A stretch of 64,000 nucleotides of DNA, taken from contig NW_004450398.1 of assembly GCF_000321225.1 (NCBI RefSeq), forward strand, positions 1,012,675-1,076,674, read 5' to 3'. Below the pieces are notes generated by a model, which saw only the letters and a program-made list of their open reading frames with translations, ran no database searches and had not been told where the DNA came from. Made by a program: the position numbers and the translations under genes. How positions within the stretch are numbered: the stretch's first letter is position 1; each line of letters opens with the position of its first letter. The stretch comes from Odobenus rosmarus divergens. Lineage: Eukaryota > Chordata > Mammalia > Carnivora > Odobenidae. Positions 1-12,346 of the stretch are shown here, piece after piece.

Positions 1-429
1 ATGGAGCCAATTCCTCACCTTGGGGCAGCCTGAGGATACCCGCCCCAGCTCAAGGAGCTCTGTAGGAGCAGGAACAAGCCTTTCCCAGTAAGAAATAGCA
101 GGGGCTACCCTTTCTCTCTGCTTGAAAATGGGTACGGTATCCAGAACCGCAGTAACCAGCTTGCAAACACAGGGCGGCGAGCCCTAGCATGGAAACAATC
201 AACTACACAAGTTTGGGGCAGCTTCCGTGTCCTGGCGGTTATAAATAATGCCATGATCAACACAGGCATGGCATGTATCTTTTCCCCAATTAAGGTATTT
301 TCTCTGCATAAGAACACAGTAATAGAATTAGTACATCATGTGGTATTTCTTTTAATTTTTTGAGGAACCTCCATACTCTTTTCCCCAGGGCTGCACCAAT
401 TTGCATGTGGAATTTAAGAAACAAAAGGG

Positions 430-770
430 AAAGAGACAAAAACAGACTCTTGAATACAGACAGCTGGTGGTTGCCACCGGGAAGGCGGGGCAGGGGGTAA
501 ACACATAAAGGGGATTAGGAGTACAATCATCTCAAGTAGCACTAAGAAATGGTTGAATATTGGGCGCCTGGGTGGCTCAGTCGTTAAGCGTCTGCCTTCG
601 GCTCCCTGCTCCGCGGGAAGCCTGGTTCTCCCTCTCCCACTCCCCCTGCTTGTGTTCCTGCTCTCGCTCTCTCTCTAAAAAAATCTAAAAAAAAAAAAAA
701 AGGTTGAATATTATACACCTGAAACTAATATAACAGTTACACTTACATAACGGTAAGTAAAAAAACTGGG
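430..770 (+). mobile_element. L1 3'-end fragment, split by a SINE
   Basis: The segment resembles the 3' untranslated end of carnivore/mammalian L1: an aaacagactcttgaatac start, a G-rich middle, then the tail motif tacacctgaaactaatataa. It is interrupted at 562-701 by a CAN-SINE. It is non-coding. Confidence 0.6.
562..701 (+). mobile_element. CAN-SINE with internal deletion
   Basis: The head (gggcgcctgggtggctcag) and A box are normal and the C/T-rich part and A-tail are present, but the stretch with the B box and the ATGATCCCAGGGTCC core is missing; CTTCGGCTCC runs straight into CCTGCTCCGCGGG. Perfect 11-bp target duplications (ggttgaatatt) flank it at 551-561 and 702-712, so it is a complete insertion with an internal loss of about 45 bp. 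Confidence 0.92.
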
Positions 771-1224
771 GCAGAATGAACTGGAATCCATGGTGGCACT
801 GAGTGTCTGAACCTTGCCAGCAACCACCGACCTCCCAACCTCCTGTTCCAGGAAGGAAATAAGCTTGCTTACACAGGTGAGGTGACAGGGGCACGCAAGT
901 GCTGAGGACACGCCTACCTGCAGGCCCACCTGGAGCTCAACAAGCCCTCTCTGGGATCAGCCCCACCTGGAGCCCAGTCCCACTCAGAACTGAGTTAGTG
1001 CTGCTCTCGGGGCCTTCCAGTCACAGTCTGGAACAATGGCCGCAGGTTGGCCTTGGGGACTAAGGGAAATGAAGTACTTGGTAGGATGGGACAATTACTC
1101 ACACGTAATAGGTTCTCAATAAGGACTGGTGTCCCTGGGAGATAGCGCAACACAGTCAAAAACAAACAAACCAACCCACCTCCAGGTTGAGGGTCAGAAG
1201 AGCTTAGATCAGCTACGGGGTTTT

Positions 1225-1345
1225 ACCTCAGGCGAGGGTTTTAACCTCTCACCCCATTTCCTCACCTGTAAAATGGTGAGAGCAGTTTCTCCCCACCCCC
1301 ACCCCACCCCACAGGCATTATGCCATTATATGGGGATTAAAGGGG
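1225..1345 (+). repeat. MIR fragment
   Basis: It contains the MIR core pattern of a cctc/ccatttcctcacctgtaaaatgg block followed by a short A/G-rich part. Divergent, mammal-wide SINE. Confidence 0.55.
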
Positions 1346-1894
1346 ATTACTGGAAAACACCAGGAGGCAGAAGCTGGAAAGCGAACCCCCTCCCCCACCT
1401 ATTCAGGCCCCCCACTCTGCCCTGGAGCAGAATCACCCCCCATCAAATCCTCTAAAGGAAGTGAGAGGAAAGACCACCACATGCCCTTGGGGCAACCAAG
1501 TTTCTTTGGGCTTCGTCCCTGGCAGGAGCAGGGAAGAGCAGGGAAAAAAGCACTACACAGAGCAAATGGGGGGGGGGACACGGACTCCTCAGGGCAGAAA
1601 CTGTCCCCCAGACTGAGCAGGGGATTTTGCACCTAAGATAAAATGCAGCCCTCCTGAACCTCTGCCTTCTTTCATGCTGAATCCCTGTCCCCATGATGAG
1701 GGAGCAGAAGGCAAGCAGAGGACAAAGCATAAACTGACACCCTGCAACCTCCCCAAACCCCCACTCTTGGGTGGGACATGTGGGACATTCTTCCAGGGAT
1801 CTCCCAACAATCTTAATACCTTGCTAGGGGGAAAACAAACTCAATTTGACAATGACAAGACCTCTGGTATCTTGTAGGTTGGTCCTCTTTAACA

Positions 1895-2290
1895 TGTGAA
1901 ACTTCTTTTGAAACCTCCCTTTTCCCTGGCGCCTGGGTGGCTCAGTCCTAGCGGCTACCTTCGGCTCAGGTAGGGTCCTGGGATCGAGCCCCACCGCCCT
2001 CATAGGGAAGGCTGTTTCTCCCTCTCCCACTCCCCCTGCTTGTGTTCCCTCTCTTGCTCTATAAAATAAATAAAATCTTGGGGGAAAAAAAACTCCCTCT
2101 TCCTAACTGCCCCCAACTCCTGAGTATATAATCAGCCACCCCTCACAACCCCGGGGCAGCAGCTCTTTCTGTCCATGGTCCTGTCCCCGTGCTTTAATAA
2201 ACCACCATTGCGCTCCAAAGACATCTCAAGAATTCTTTCTTGGTCGTTGGCTCTGGACCTCACCCCACCGAACCTCACCTATATTCCAAA
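1895..2290 (+). mobile_element. ERV1-like LTR (3' part), carrying a SINE
   Basis: Downstream of the SINE there is an LTR-type R/U5 layout: a TATA-like tgagtatataatcag, a poly(A) signal in ctttaataaacc, then the U5 sequence with tctcaagaattctttcttgg. This pattern is known from gammaretrovirus-like endogenous LTRs of carnivores. No internal viral genes are beside it, so it is a solo or broken LTR. Borders are approximate. Confidence 0.6.
1928..2091 (+). mobile_element. CAN-SINE, somewhat degraded
   Basis: Head ggcgcctgggtggctcagtc, B box gggatcgagcccc, C/T-rich body and ataaaataaataaaatctt tail are readable. It has small deletions after the A box. It sits inside the LTR at 1895-2290 and is therefore younger than that LTR. 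Confidence 0.88.
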
Positions 2291-3079
2291 ACCCCATCAC
2301 CCGAAACCTAAGAAGCCAAAGAAGGCCCACCTACTCTCAGATGGTGCAGCCGGGTCTGGGACCCCCTCCCCAGAGGCCCTCAGGGAGAGAACGTGAGGAC
2401 TACCGCCTCCATCATCTATTTCCTCTAGGGGCTGAAAGACACCCTCCAACCACAGCTCCCTTCTGTGTGAACCTACAGTCTGGGCGTTACAAATGCTGAG
2501 CCCATCCATTACTCACAGTGATTCCTGCAGTCAGACACCACATTGCCACCAAAGAAACCCACAGGAGAGAGGAGAGCGCACCACAGAAACCAACGGAGCA
2601 CTCCGACTGCAGACCAGAAGCCCAGCATCCTCCTGACTTAAGAATGCATGAGGAAGGGACCAGGTGTTACGAGCGACCCCCAGGGCACGAAGCAGCTGGC
2701 TCACTAACCCCAGCTGAACAGCACCCTGGGCGGGGCTGCCCCCCCCATGCACACACCCAGGACCTGGGGCTGGCCCGAGGTCGCATGATGAGCATCACAC
2801 ATCACACGCATGATGAGCTGCACCCTGAGCCCAAATCCAGGCTTTTCCAAACACCTGCCAACAGTTCCTAAAACCATGGGAGGAGAGCCAAGTAAAAGAG
2901 ACCCCTGCATTCACTGCCTCTACCTCCCGGCCCTGCCCCTCCTGCAAGAACAAGCTAGAACAAGCTCATAACCACCTGCTCCGGGAATGGCAGCTCCTCG
3001 GGGACCAGATGGCCCCAAGTTCTCTCACTGGGCAACTCACAACACCCCATACCTGGTCCGGCGCCCGCCCCTCCCGAGG

Positions 3080-3560
3080 TTATTCATTCATTCATTCATT
3101 CACCAGTCATTCCCGAGCCCCCACTATGTGCCACCCACGACACTAGCCGGAGTGGGGCAGGGTCCCCCTCACAGAGCTTCAGACCTGTGGGGGAGCAGAC
3201 ACTAAACAGGCCCAGAGGGAAATCGCCACAGAGGCTGGGGAGGGAAAGAACAGGAAGGAGAAATATTCTGGGAGGAGAGTGGGCAGGAAAAGTCTGAGGG
3301 GGAAGCAAAGTGGTAACTGAAAGGTGATGGCAGGGGGTGGGGGGGCATCCAGGCAGAAAGAAGGGCCAAGTCAAGCCCCCAACCACCCCCCCCCGAAGCA
3401 AGCACGCACTCAGCAGGGATGAGGAACTGGCTGGAGAGCGACAGGCACAGAACATGGGACAAAAGAGCAGGGTTTTATAGGCCCCAACAGGAATCTGGAT
3501 TTTGCCCCAAGTGCAGAAAAAGGCCCTGCAGGGCTCAGAGGGGGAAGTGAGCCAGGGCAG
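3080..3560 (-). repeat. L2 LINE 3' part with (ATTC)n end
   Basis: Minus-strand L2: attcattcattcattc at the 3' tip, then a ccactatgtgccacc block, an agcttcagacctgtgggg block and upstream L2 sequence as far as a ggttttataggcc-type part. Old and non-coding. Confidence 0.6.
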
Positions 3561-4359
3561 GAAGGTCTGGATGTGCCCGTGTCCCATCTACCCAAAGAAA
3601 CCACCATGTCGTAAACAGGTAAGGGTGTGTGGTCTCTCTTTCTAGGAGTCCTTGTGCACGTCCCATTTTACTAAAACCCTGGGCCCCTAGAGGAAACACC
3701 AGCTGGCGCTAATCGTCTGCTTCCTGGGCCACCAGCCTGTCTTAAAAGGGCTGGAGCCGCAGACCTTAGAGAGGTGGCTGACAGGCCTAACAGCAGAGCC
3801 ACAGCCTCCAGACACCAGGGCCCCCTGGGAAGCACTGGTGCTCAGCTCCGGCTGCACGTTTGTAAAAGCCTGGGCCATAGGCATGCCGGGAGCCTAGCTC
3901 CTAAACCTTCTGGAAACCAGGAGTGTGTCAAGCAACCCAACCCCTCACACGGGGTCCTGTCCTGGTCGCTGGGCCCGGCAGCAGGCACTGGCACTGAAGA
4001 CTGTCTTTGTGTTACTCACGGCCTATGGTGTGGGCATCTGTGCAAAGCCCACTCGTCTGGAGAAATCTGTGCCAAGTTCCAAAATTAGTCTTTACTGAGA
4101 CTAATGCTCAGACACCAAGATGGGCAGCAAGAGAGACATGGGGGTGCTGGCTGCTGGACCCCATGAGGGCCAGGACCGGCTGAGCACAAGTGGCCAGGAA
4201 CACGGCCACCTCCCACCTGCAGTAGGAACTGCTGGGGGGTCACCCCCAAGCAGGGACAGGGGAAGAGGGCCATCCGAGACCAGCTGCGGTGGGAGACACA
4301 CAAGCTGCAGCTCTGAGAAACCTCCCACCCAGCTCAGCCCTCACTGCCAACTCCAGCTT

Positions 4360-4490
4360 TCTGGAAATGAGTTTCATCATTCTCGAAGCACCTGAAACTC
4401 TACATTCACTGAAGAAACCAAACAGGTGAGATCACTCCCGTTTTAGAAATGAAGAAATTAGAAGCTGAAGAGGTTAAATGTTGGGCCCGG
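4360..4490 (-). repeat. MIR fragment, minus strand
   Basis: It has the reversed MIR core: cccgttttagaaatgaagaa, then gaagaggttaaat. Divergent. Confidence 0.55.
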
Positions 4491-5184
4491 TAAGAATGTT
4501 CATCTTACAGGAACCTCCTATAGAGTCTTGGGGTGCTGGGCTTCTCCGCCAGAGAGTACCCAACCCCCCAAAATTGGATAAGACCCCCTGTAAGAGAGAA
4601 AACTGCTTCTGTTAGCAATCGGACCTGCACCTTCGGGGTGGGTGGGCCAGGCAGGCAGCACGCGTGAGCAGAGCCGAGCTGGCAGGTGGGACTAGGAGGA
4701 ACTGCTAACAGGCAGCCAGCAGCCACAATTAGGCTACAGCTGAATGCTATGCAAAATTGCCTCAAGGTCATGAGATGTTCTGATTTTCCCACTGGGGTTG
4801 TTTGGTTTGTTGTTGGTTTTCTTTTTAACATGAAAATCGCCCTATGATTAAATGTTGGTGACTAATTAAAAAGATATTTTCAACACTGTGCAGCCCAAAT
4901 GAAACCCCTCTGTACAGCCAGTTTGAAACCTACGGGCATAAGTGGGGGCAGAAAGTGAAGGAACCATGCAGTAAACAAGCAAATCCCCAGCTGTTTACAT
5001 TCCACGACCAATGGCAGGGGATAAAGCTCAGGCCTGGGCAGGGACCCATGGCTCCTGCAGCATCCTGGACTTGATCTTGGGGGGTGGGCAACCTTTGAAG
5101 GGTAAGCACCACCTTCATGGGAGCTACACAAACCTACATAGGTGGTAACACTTGTCACCGCTACACACACACACACCAGCTCCT

Positions 5185-5390
5185 ATAAAAACGGGTAAAA
5201 TCAGATAAGGTCTGTAGCAACATCAGTTCTCTGGTTTTGACAACGTACTCCGGTTCTGTAAGATGATACCACTGGGGGACACTGCGGGGGAGGGTACATG
5301 GAAATCACCTATATTTTTTTTTACCATTTCTTGTGAAGTTTAAATTCTTTCAAAACAAAGTTTTTTAATGCCAAAGGAAAAAACCCCACC
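5185..5390 (+). repeat. Old L1 3'-end fragment
   Basis: The order agataaggtctgtag, ctggttttgacaacgtactccggt, gtaagatgataccactgggg and a T-rich then AAACAAAGTTTTTTAA end fits the 3' UTR of an L1M-type element. Confidence 0.55.
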
Positions 5391-8084
5391 AAGTTCCGTG
5401 GTCAGATTGACCGTGTGATCTTCCACCTGGAGCGGGCACCAGCTGTCCCAAATCCCCTTTTCCTCTTCTGTAGCTGGCCACATGACCGCTCAGAATGAAA
5501 ACCTGAACCACCTTCTCTTTCGGTTAGATATGGCCATAGGATTCACGCTAGCCCAAGTGCGGTGAGCAGGAAAGCACGCTGGGAGTGTGGGGCCATGCCT
5601 CCTCCCTGGCAGAAAGGTGAATGTCACGGGCATGTGGACAAGGGGAATGCGTGAGAGATGACAGGCCAGCCACATAAAGGGGGAACCAGGTCCCAAGCTG
5701 TTAGGTGGGAAGAGACAAAATTCCATCTTGGTCTAACCGGCGTTACTGCGGGTCTGTTACAGTAGTCAGAGTGACTTCCTGTCTAGTATACTACCATAGG
5801 CGTTTCTTGAGGAAGCAACCAACGCATTAGCAAGGTGGCTTTTCAGTGCCATCCCACAGCCCACAAGAGCTGGGAATGAGCAAAGGAAATGTACAGAAGC
5901 CAAACTTCTCGGGTCCCTGGTGAAAGCACTGCGTCTTAAGCTGTGACAATCTTGCTTCAGTGTCCCTCCCTCCTCCCCAGTGTGATTTAGATGCAGACGC
6001 AGTCCCTGTCCCTCGAGAGGAGCCATCTTAATGAAGATGGATGGTGGAGGGCTGCCTCTGGAAAGCAATCGCTCCTCCTCTCCTCCCAAGCTAGACCAAG
6101 CAGCACACCCACTGTGGAGCTCTCTTAAATATGGTTGGGGTCCCTTGGCCCTAACTTCTCAACTCAATCACCTGAACTTAATATCCACACAGAGAACTCT
6201 GCGAAACTCTCCTCTCCACAGCGCTCTCTCCACTTCAGGGATGGTAACTCATCTGTGTGACAGGACCATAGTGATGAATCTGAAGGCTTCAGGGGAGAGA
6301 GGAGAAGGGACAGGAATCCCCACACAGACAGCCCGTGTCACCGGTTTTTGAGTTTTCCATGGCTCACATATTACCTGGAAAAAAAGAAATCTGCTGCTCT
6401 AAGTTATCAGTGCTACTCAGAAGAGAAAAAATTCTAACATAGACTAAAGGGTCAAACTTCATTAAAGATATGTTGTTGGATTTCTTTTCCCCCAAATGCT
6501 GTTTTCAAATCAAATTCTTAGAGCAGGCCAGCTTTGTATTTGAGTTAACCATGGCTTTAATTGGGGAAAACCTGAGGTTATGTTGTTCCCAACACTCTGG
6601 GGAGCGAGGCTGACTTCCCCGAAACCCCCAAAGCCAGCCTCAACCTCCCTCCTGCAGTGATCAGCCAGGGAAGTGGCAAAAAAGAAGCGTTGACTGGATG
6701 CAAGTGGGTCCGAGTTCAGAGCCAGCTCATCCCACCTGCGGAGGTCGGGCCACGCCAACATTCCTGGCAGACACCCGGATGCAGCAGAAGGCGAATGTCT
6801 GGCATTCTTCCCAGTTTCTTTTCCTCGTCGCACTGTGCCATTTGGACCTATCTCTGGAAGGCAGGGGATGCTCCGAATACACTATACAGCAATAAAGACC
6901 AGGGTCAGCAACTATTTTTAACAAAGACTGGCACAGGAAAATGCACCAAATTTCCAGTATTCGTGGTGATCAGTGAGTCAACTCTTCTGTGTGCAATGAA
7001 GAACATTTCAACTGCAGCGCCTGACAGTGATGGCCTCAACCCAAAGCTAATCCTGGAGCCATTCTGGATGAAGCCACGCCACCACGTAAATGTGGGTGGC
7101 AAGAACATTTTAGAAAGAACTGGCCCCAAAGAACTCTAGCCAGGGTGATCTTGGCATCTGGTTTCCCTTGAAAAGATTCTCCTGGCATCCAGGTGCCCAC
7201 AAGCACCGAACCACACCTTGATTTTTCAAACAGGGCACCTAACTATCAGAAGGTCTGGGACCAGGCATAGGCACAGTTCGAGGAGACACATTCTGATTTT
7301 CTGTGGTCTCATCCTGAACGACAGTCTTAGATGTGGGTTTCCAATTCCAGGAAACTGAAGTGAGAAAAGGTCACTGGTTTTTTTCAAGTGTAGTTCATCT
7401 TTTTATCTGTGAATTTCAGAAGGGCCCCAATCACACAGGCCTCTGGGGATAAGTGAATAAATTAATGATCACAAGAATGCCATGGAGAGATGATAAATGG
7501 AATCAAGGACACGTTAAGACACTTTCCTTTTTCATTATTATCAAAGGGCAGCTGTGACTAACCAAAGCTGCCAATATAAAATGATGAAAATTAATTAGGG
7601 GATCAATAAACTGGCGGTTAGAGGGAGGAACACAACACGAGGGGAACTGAAGGCTCAGAAGGCAACGTGCAGCAGAGAGCTACCCTAGGGCAACTGGATT
7701 TAGAAGAGAAAAAGCAACAGGGGCCTTGAGGACGAAGACCACAAAAGGTGGCTTCCTTTAGGCCAATAAGGTGCTCAGATCAGGAAACACAATCCCTGCC
7801 CTTCCTAGCAGGAAGCTAACTGATCTTTCCTAAAAATGCTGATTCAGGAAATGGGGTCAAAGAAGAGTGCTGAGCTGCTGAAGGAACAGCTCAAAGATGA
7901 AGTCCTGGGAGGGACGGGACTAGATGTGGGTAGAGGTGGGCCGGGGCTTTCAACCTAGGGCAGAAGGGACATCGGTCGTCTGAATTTCCAAAGAGCCCAC
8001 AGGTCATCCTCTTAAGCAGAGAGCCCCGAAGCCTCCTCCAGTGGTTGGCTCTGCTGCCTGGACCCCAAAAAGCTGTTCTCCTTT
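5391..8084. other. Intron sequence, nothing recognised
   Basis: No exon, structural RNA or clearly named repeat was recognised here. Reading frames are short and broken. Around 7430-7640 the sequence is AT-rich with several ATTAAT and TTAATTA motifs (see findings). Confidence 0.5.
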
Positions 8085-8525
8085 GCCCCCCAGTCCTCCC
8101 ACCATCCACTCTCCACCCAGTGGCCAGCATGGCCCTCCTCTGCTCCGGAGTCCCCATCCACGCAGAGTGACCGCTAACACCACCCCACCCCAACCCCGCC
8201 CCACTCTCCCGCTGCCCCTGGCTCATTCTGCCTAAGCCACAAGCAGCACCCTCCCACCCCTAAGGCCTCTGCAGTGGCTGTGTCCTCTGCTGCAAACTCT
8301 TCCTCCACTAAGCTCCCTTCCTCACTGCCTCAGGCCTCTCCTCCAAAAGCCCCTCACCAGAAGGGCCTTCACAGACAGTAGGCCACAGAGCCCCTCGGCC
8401 ACTCTCCATCTGTGCTCGTGTTCTGCTTCGTTTTCCTTCCGAGGACACAGCCTCCCCTAATAGATTTACTTGTTTGTGGTCTCTGAAATTCTCCAATAAA
8501 ACGTAAGCTCCCTGTTTCCTGCTAT
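8085..8525 (+). repeat. L2 LINE fragment
   Basis: C/T-rich L2 3' region with cctaaggcctctgcagtgg, cagaagggccttcacag and an aataaaacgtaagctccctg block, the usual order near the L2 3' end. Confidence 0.55.
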
Positions 8526-8530
8526 CCCCC

Positions 8531-8720
8531 TTGAGCAGTGGTTTTCACCTAAGGTGGGGGAGGGGTGTGCCCACCCCACAGAACATCTGGCAACGTCTGG
8601 AGACACTTCTGGCCCTCGAGTGGGGGAGGCCAGGGCTGCTGCTAAGCCTCCGACAGCGCCCAGCACAGCCCCCACCGCAGGGAATGACCCAACCCAGATG
8701 TCAGCAGAGCTGAGACCGAG
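8531..8720 (+). repeat. hAT-type non-autonomous DNA transposon
   Basis: The ordered blocks gagcagtggttttcacc, catctggcaacgtctggagac, ggccagggctgctgctaa and gtcagcagagctgagac match an old mammalian hAT (Charlie-like) MER element. A second copy, opposite orientation, is at 13855-14055. Confidence 0.6.
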
Positions 8721-8737
8721 AGAACCTGCCCCGGAGC

Positions 8738-8800
8738 CCAGAGCGGCGCCTGGCACACAGGAGGCCCCTGGTGTTTGTTGAATGAAGGCCTGAATAAGTG
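8738..8800 (+). repeat. L2 3' tip
   Basis: The sequence gcctggcacacaggaggc followed by gtttgttgaatgaa is the terminal L2 motif. Confidence 0.65.
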
Positions 8801-9844
8801 AACAGCCAGAGGCAGCAGGTCACCAAGCTTGGGAACCAGGCCCGCAAGGTCGCAGGCGCTCCTGTCAGGGACTCACTACCGTGTGAGGGGACGCGAGCCC
8901 CTTCATCACCAAGACCCAGCTCTTGCTCGTAAGACAGGGATAATGATACACCAGCCTCGTGGGTTGCAGGGCAGAGCCGCCGAGGATGGGAAGGGGCGGG
9001 GGGAGAACCATAACCTGCGTAGAGCAGAGCCTGGGGCACAGAACACACCGAGTCCATCCTTATTCATGTGAGTCCCAGCAGCGCAGCCTCCACTGTCCGT
9101 AACGGTTGGTGTCCAGGCTCCTCTGCTCCAAGCCCCCGTCAGAACCAGCCAGGTGCAAGGGTTGTAGGTCACAGAGCGCTGGACTGCAGGACGTCTGCGC
9201 CACGTCCTGGAGGCTCAGGCACATATGGGCATCCTGCTTGCTCCCTCAGAAAAGCCCAACTCATAAGCGTTCCCTGAATCAGAAGTGCATGGATGCTGGT
9301 GCGATTCTCCCCAACCCCAGTTCAAGTCTGAGAATCAGAGCGCCGTGGCTGGCAGGACCAGCAGAAGGCTACGAAAGAACCCAGAGGCAAGAAACAACCC
9401 ACCCCAAGATGGGCTATGTCTGTTTCTGTTCCTGTTCCCTGAGGTCTCCGTATTTCCCCTAAGCTCTGAATTTGAGGCTAAATAAATCAGAAAACTCAGC
9501 AGGAGAGATCAAAACCCACCTGGGCCATGGCATTCTCCCCACTCCTACCCAACTCTGCCCCCCACAAACCCCCAGCACATGTGCACCGGCACACGGGAGG
9601 TACCAAATACTGAGCCCCAGGAGCAGAACTGAACCTCCCTGCTACATATATACCCCATTTCTATGGCTGCTTCCATTTTTTGGCTTCCGGGAGAACAGGA
9701 GCTGTGCCTTCTGAGAAGGACCAGGGAAAAGGGCGGCACAAAGAAACACAGCCCAGCTCCCAGGGAGAGGAGTCATGGATTGGACGCTCAGCCAGTCACC
9801 CAGCAGGTTCGGGTGCCATTCTTACAGGCTCTATTTTATCCAAG

Positions 9845-9975
9845 GTTGCCAGCGAATCTGTGAGGCAGAGATTACTGATCCCATTTTGCAGAAGAGGAAA
9901 CAGAGCCTCGGGAAAGTCACCCACCCACAACCATATACCTAAAAACAGCCTGAATTTGAAGTCTCTTCTCAAGGG
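9845..9975 (-). repeat. MIR fragment, minus strand
   Basis: Reversed MIR core: gatcccattttgcagaaga, ggaaacagagcctcggg and aaagtcaccca. Confidence 0.6.
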
Positions 9976-11509
9976 AAGGGCTCTGTGATGGAGAGATGCC
10001 AAGTCTCTCACTGTCCATCTCCACGGGGAAGAGGTGTCCCCAACTTCCCGCCCCCATTTCCCTGCCCCTCACACACTGCTCCCCCGAGGAACGGGTGCCT
10101 TGTCCCGCTTAGGAGCCTGGCAGGAGGCACTGAGCATGTCCAGCCTAGTCCTTTGTGGGTTCCCTCTCTCAGGGCCCACCAGCTGCTCACCCACCCATGG
10201 GGTATGCTCAGGACCTGGCCCTGTGGGGTCTCCACCTGACCAGTGAACTCAGGGTTGACATTTTTGCAAGTCCACCAGCTCACAGCTTTAAAGCGATTTT
10301 CCAGGCAGCTCTATTGATAACAAGACTACCATTCTGATCTGCATCTCTCTGTCTGGTGACACTGAGTCCTAAAGATGAACAAGTGCTCTCTAGGCCATGA
10401 GGGGCGACATGGGGGAGAGGGGAGCTCCAAGCAGAAGGTCCAGCAGAGACCGTATCCTGAGCACCTGAAAGCTCAGGGTGCAGGGGCCTGAGGCAGCTTG
10501 GTGCTGCTGAAAAGCAACTGGACACCCTATCAGAGGGTGAGGAGAAGACGCTCCACCAGCCCTGTCCATCCAGTCCGGCAGCTGTGACCTTCCAGAGGCT
10601 GAACTCCACCAAGGTTAGAGGCCGGGGGCTGGGGGGCGGCTAAGGTGGCTGGGAAGAGCGGGGAAGGCAAACTCTTTACTGTGCCCCATTAGTATCTTCA
10701 TGCAGGTGTATTCACATACAAAGCACCAATTTTAACAGTTATCTTTAAAGGTAACGTTTAAGATCCAGGAGAGGAGGGGCAAGAGGTGGAGCCAGAACCG
10801 AAACAAAAGCACCCCTCCCCTTGACTCCTCAGACCCTCTCACAGGTGGGTGCTCACCCCCTTTTAGGACATGAGCCCCCGGGGCCTGGGTTGTCCCCTGG
10901 GCCCCACTGCTCCAGTGACCCGCCACCTCCACCCCGAATTCAAACCCGGTAAGTGCCTCCCTGACACAGCTCTACAAACTTGAGCTGCCCCAGCTCTGCG
11001 GTGGCACAGTTCAAACAGAGCTGCTATCTCGAACAAGTCTGACTGGTGCTTCATCCCCTGAGCAAGGAGCCTGCTCTGAATCAGCTCAGAATTACAACAG
11101 ACCGTTACATAAGCCGCTGCTGGGCCCAGCTGAGAGCCCACTAGGAGGCTCAAGACCAAAATTTATTCCTGGCTGAGGGGTCAACGAACCCCCACCCCTG
11201 AATGTCTGTAAACAAATTAGGAGACTGCGTTGTTAAGAGGGTGGCAGGAACACAAGAGCCCTCAGACTAGAAGGAGGAAATCCCAAAAGTGGGGGGGGAA
11301 ATCACGTTTGGCTCAAAAGGACCAGGAGCACAGACACAATACTGAGACCCGGAGAGTTCACAGCAGCCCACGGGTACGGTCAAGGGAAAGCTTCCAGGGG
11401 AGTGACCCCAGCCAAAAATAGGAGGTTGCCCTGAAAGACAGCCTCCTGGAAATGCCCTGGGCCCCTCAAGCACAGCCTTCCTGGACAGAGGGCACGCAGT
11501 GAGTCCCCC
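9976..11509. other. Intron sequence, nothing recognised
   Basis: No exon or repeat that I can name. Open frames here are short and unlike any protein I know. Confidence 0.5.
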
Positions 11510-11610
11510 CGGCTGGGCCAGTCACTTCCCCTCTCTGCAAAATGGGCTAACAGCTGCCCTACCGTTACAGGACTGCTGTGAAGAGTGAGTGCATGTGGCA
11601 AGAGCGGACC
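11510..11610 (+). repeat. MIR fragment
   Basis: Forward MIR core: cagtcacttcccctctctgc, aaaatgggctaacagc, then gactgctgtgaagagtgagtg. Confidence 0.6.
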
Positions 11611-12139
11611 TAGGACTCGGCAGCATCCCCGTCACTTCTTCAAGGGCTTCCTGCTGGCAGGAAGAGGCCCTCCAGACCCACAAGGTGTCCCACAGCCCTC
11701 TGAGCAGGGCTCGGAGGTGGGGCTCGAGGACTCCTTGTTCAGAAGCCTTTGCAAACAGCTGCCCTCTCCCTGGCGTGCCCTCCCCTCCTCATCAAGGCTG
11801 CCTCAACCCCGCCCCCCACCCCTGCCCCTCGGCCCTCCCCTCCTCTGGCCGCCTGGACGGCAGCCCCCATCCCTAGAAACAGCCCAGAAACAGCCATGTA
11901 TGTCAGTGCGCACAGCACCCCGCACTGGGCTGGAGGCCCCTCGATCCGAAACTGATTAGGATTGCCCGCTCCGGGGGGACTCATTCCAGGTGCCCACAGG
12001 CAACAAAGAATACAACACCCCCATGTGACCCAACTGCCTTCCTTTCCCTCACGCAACCATTCTTCTTTTGCTTCTGGGTTTTCTCACCGTGGTTACTTCC
12101 AGGAGATTCTGAACTTCCTGTGGGCAGGGTCCATGGAAC

Positions 12140-12280
12140 AAGAACACACTGCCATAAGTACTTTATGTTAACTCGTCACAACAACCCAGGGTGCTGGTAC
12201 TCTTATAACCTGCACTTTCATGATGGGGAAACTGAGGCACAGAGCTTCGGAGTGGCAGAGCTGGATCTCCTTCACCTCTG
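12140..12280 (-). repeat. MIR fragment, minus strand
   Basis: Reversed MIR core: taactcgtcacaacaaccca, gatggggaaactgaggcac, agagcttcggagtggcagag. Confidence 0.7.
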
Positions 12281-12346
12281 ACTCCCCGGCACCTAGAATA
12301 GTGCCCAGCGTGTGAGAGACTCTCAATAAATGTTTGTGGACTGAAA
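12281..12346 (+). repeat. L2 3' tip
   Basis: The sequence gtgcccagcgtgtgagagac then tcaataaatgtttgtggactg is the L2 terminal motif. Confidence 0.6.

Noticed and set aside
1895..2290. A provirus next to the ERV1-like LTR
   Set aside because: No gag, pol or env remnants or second LTR were seen nearby.
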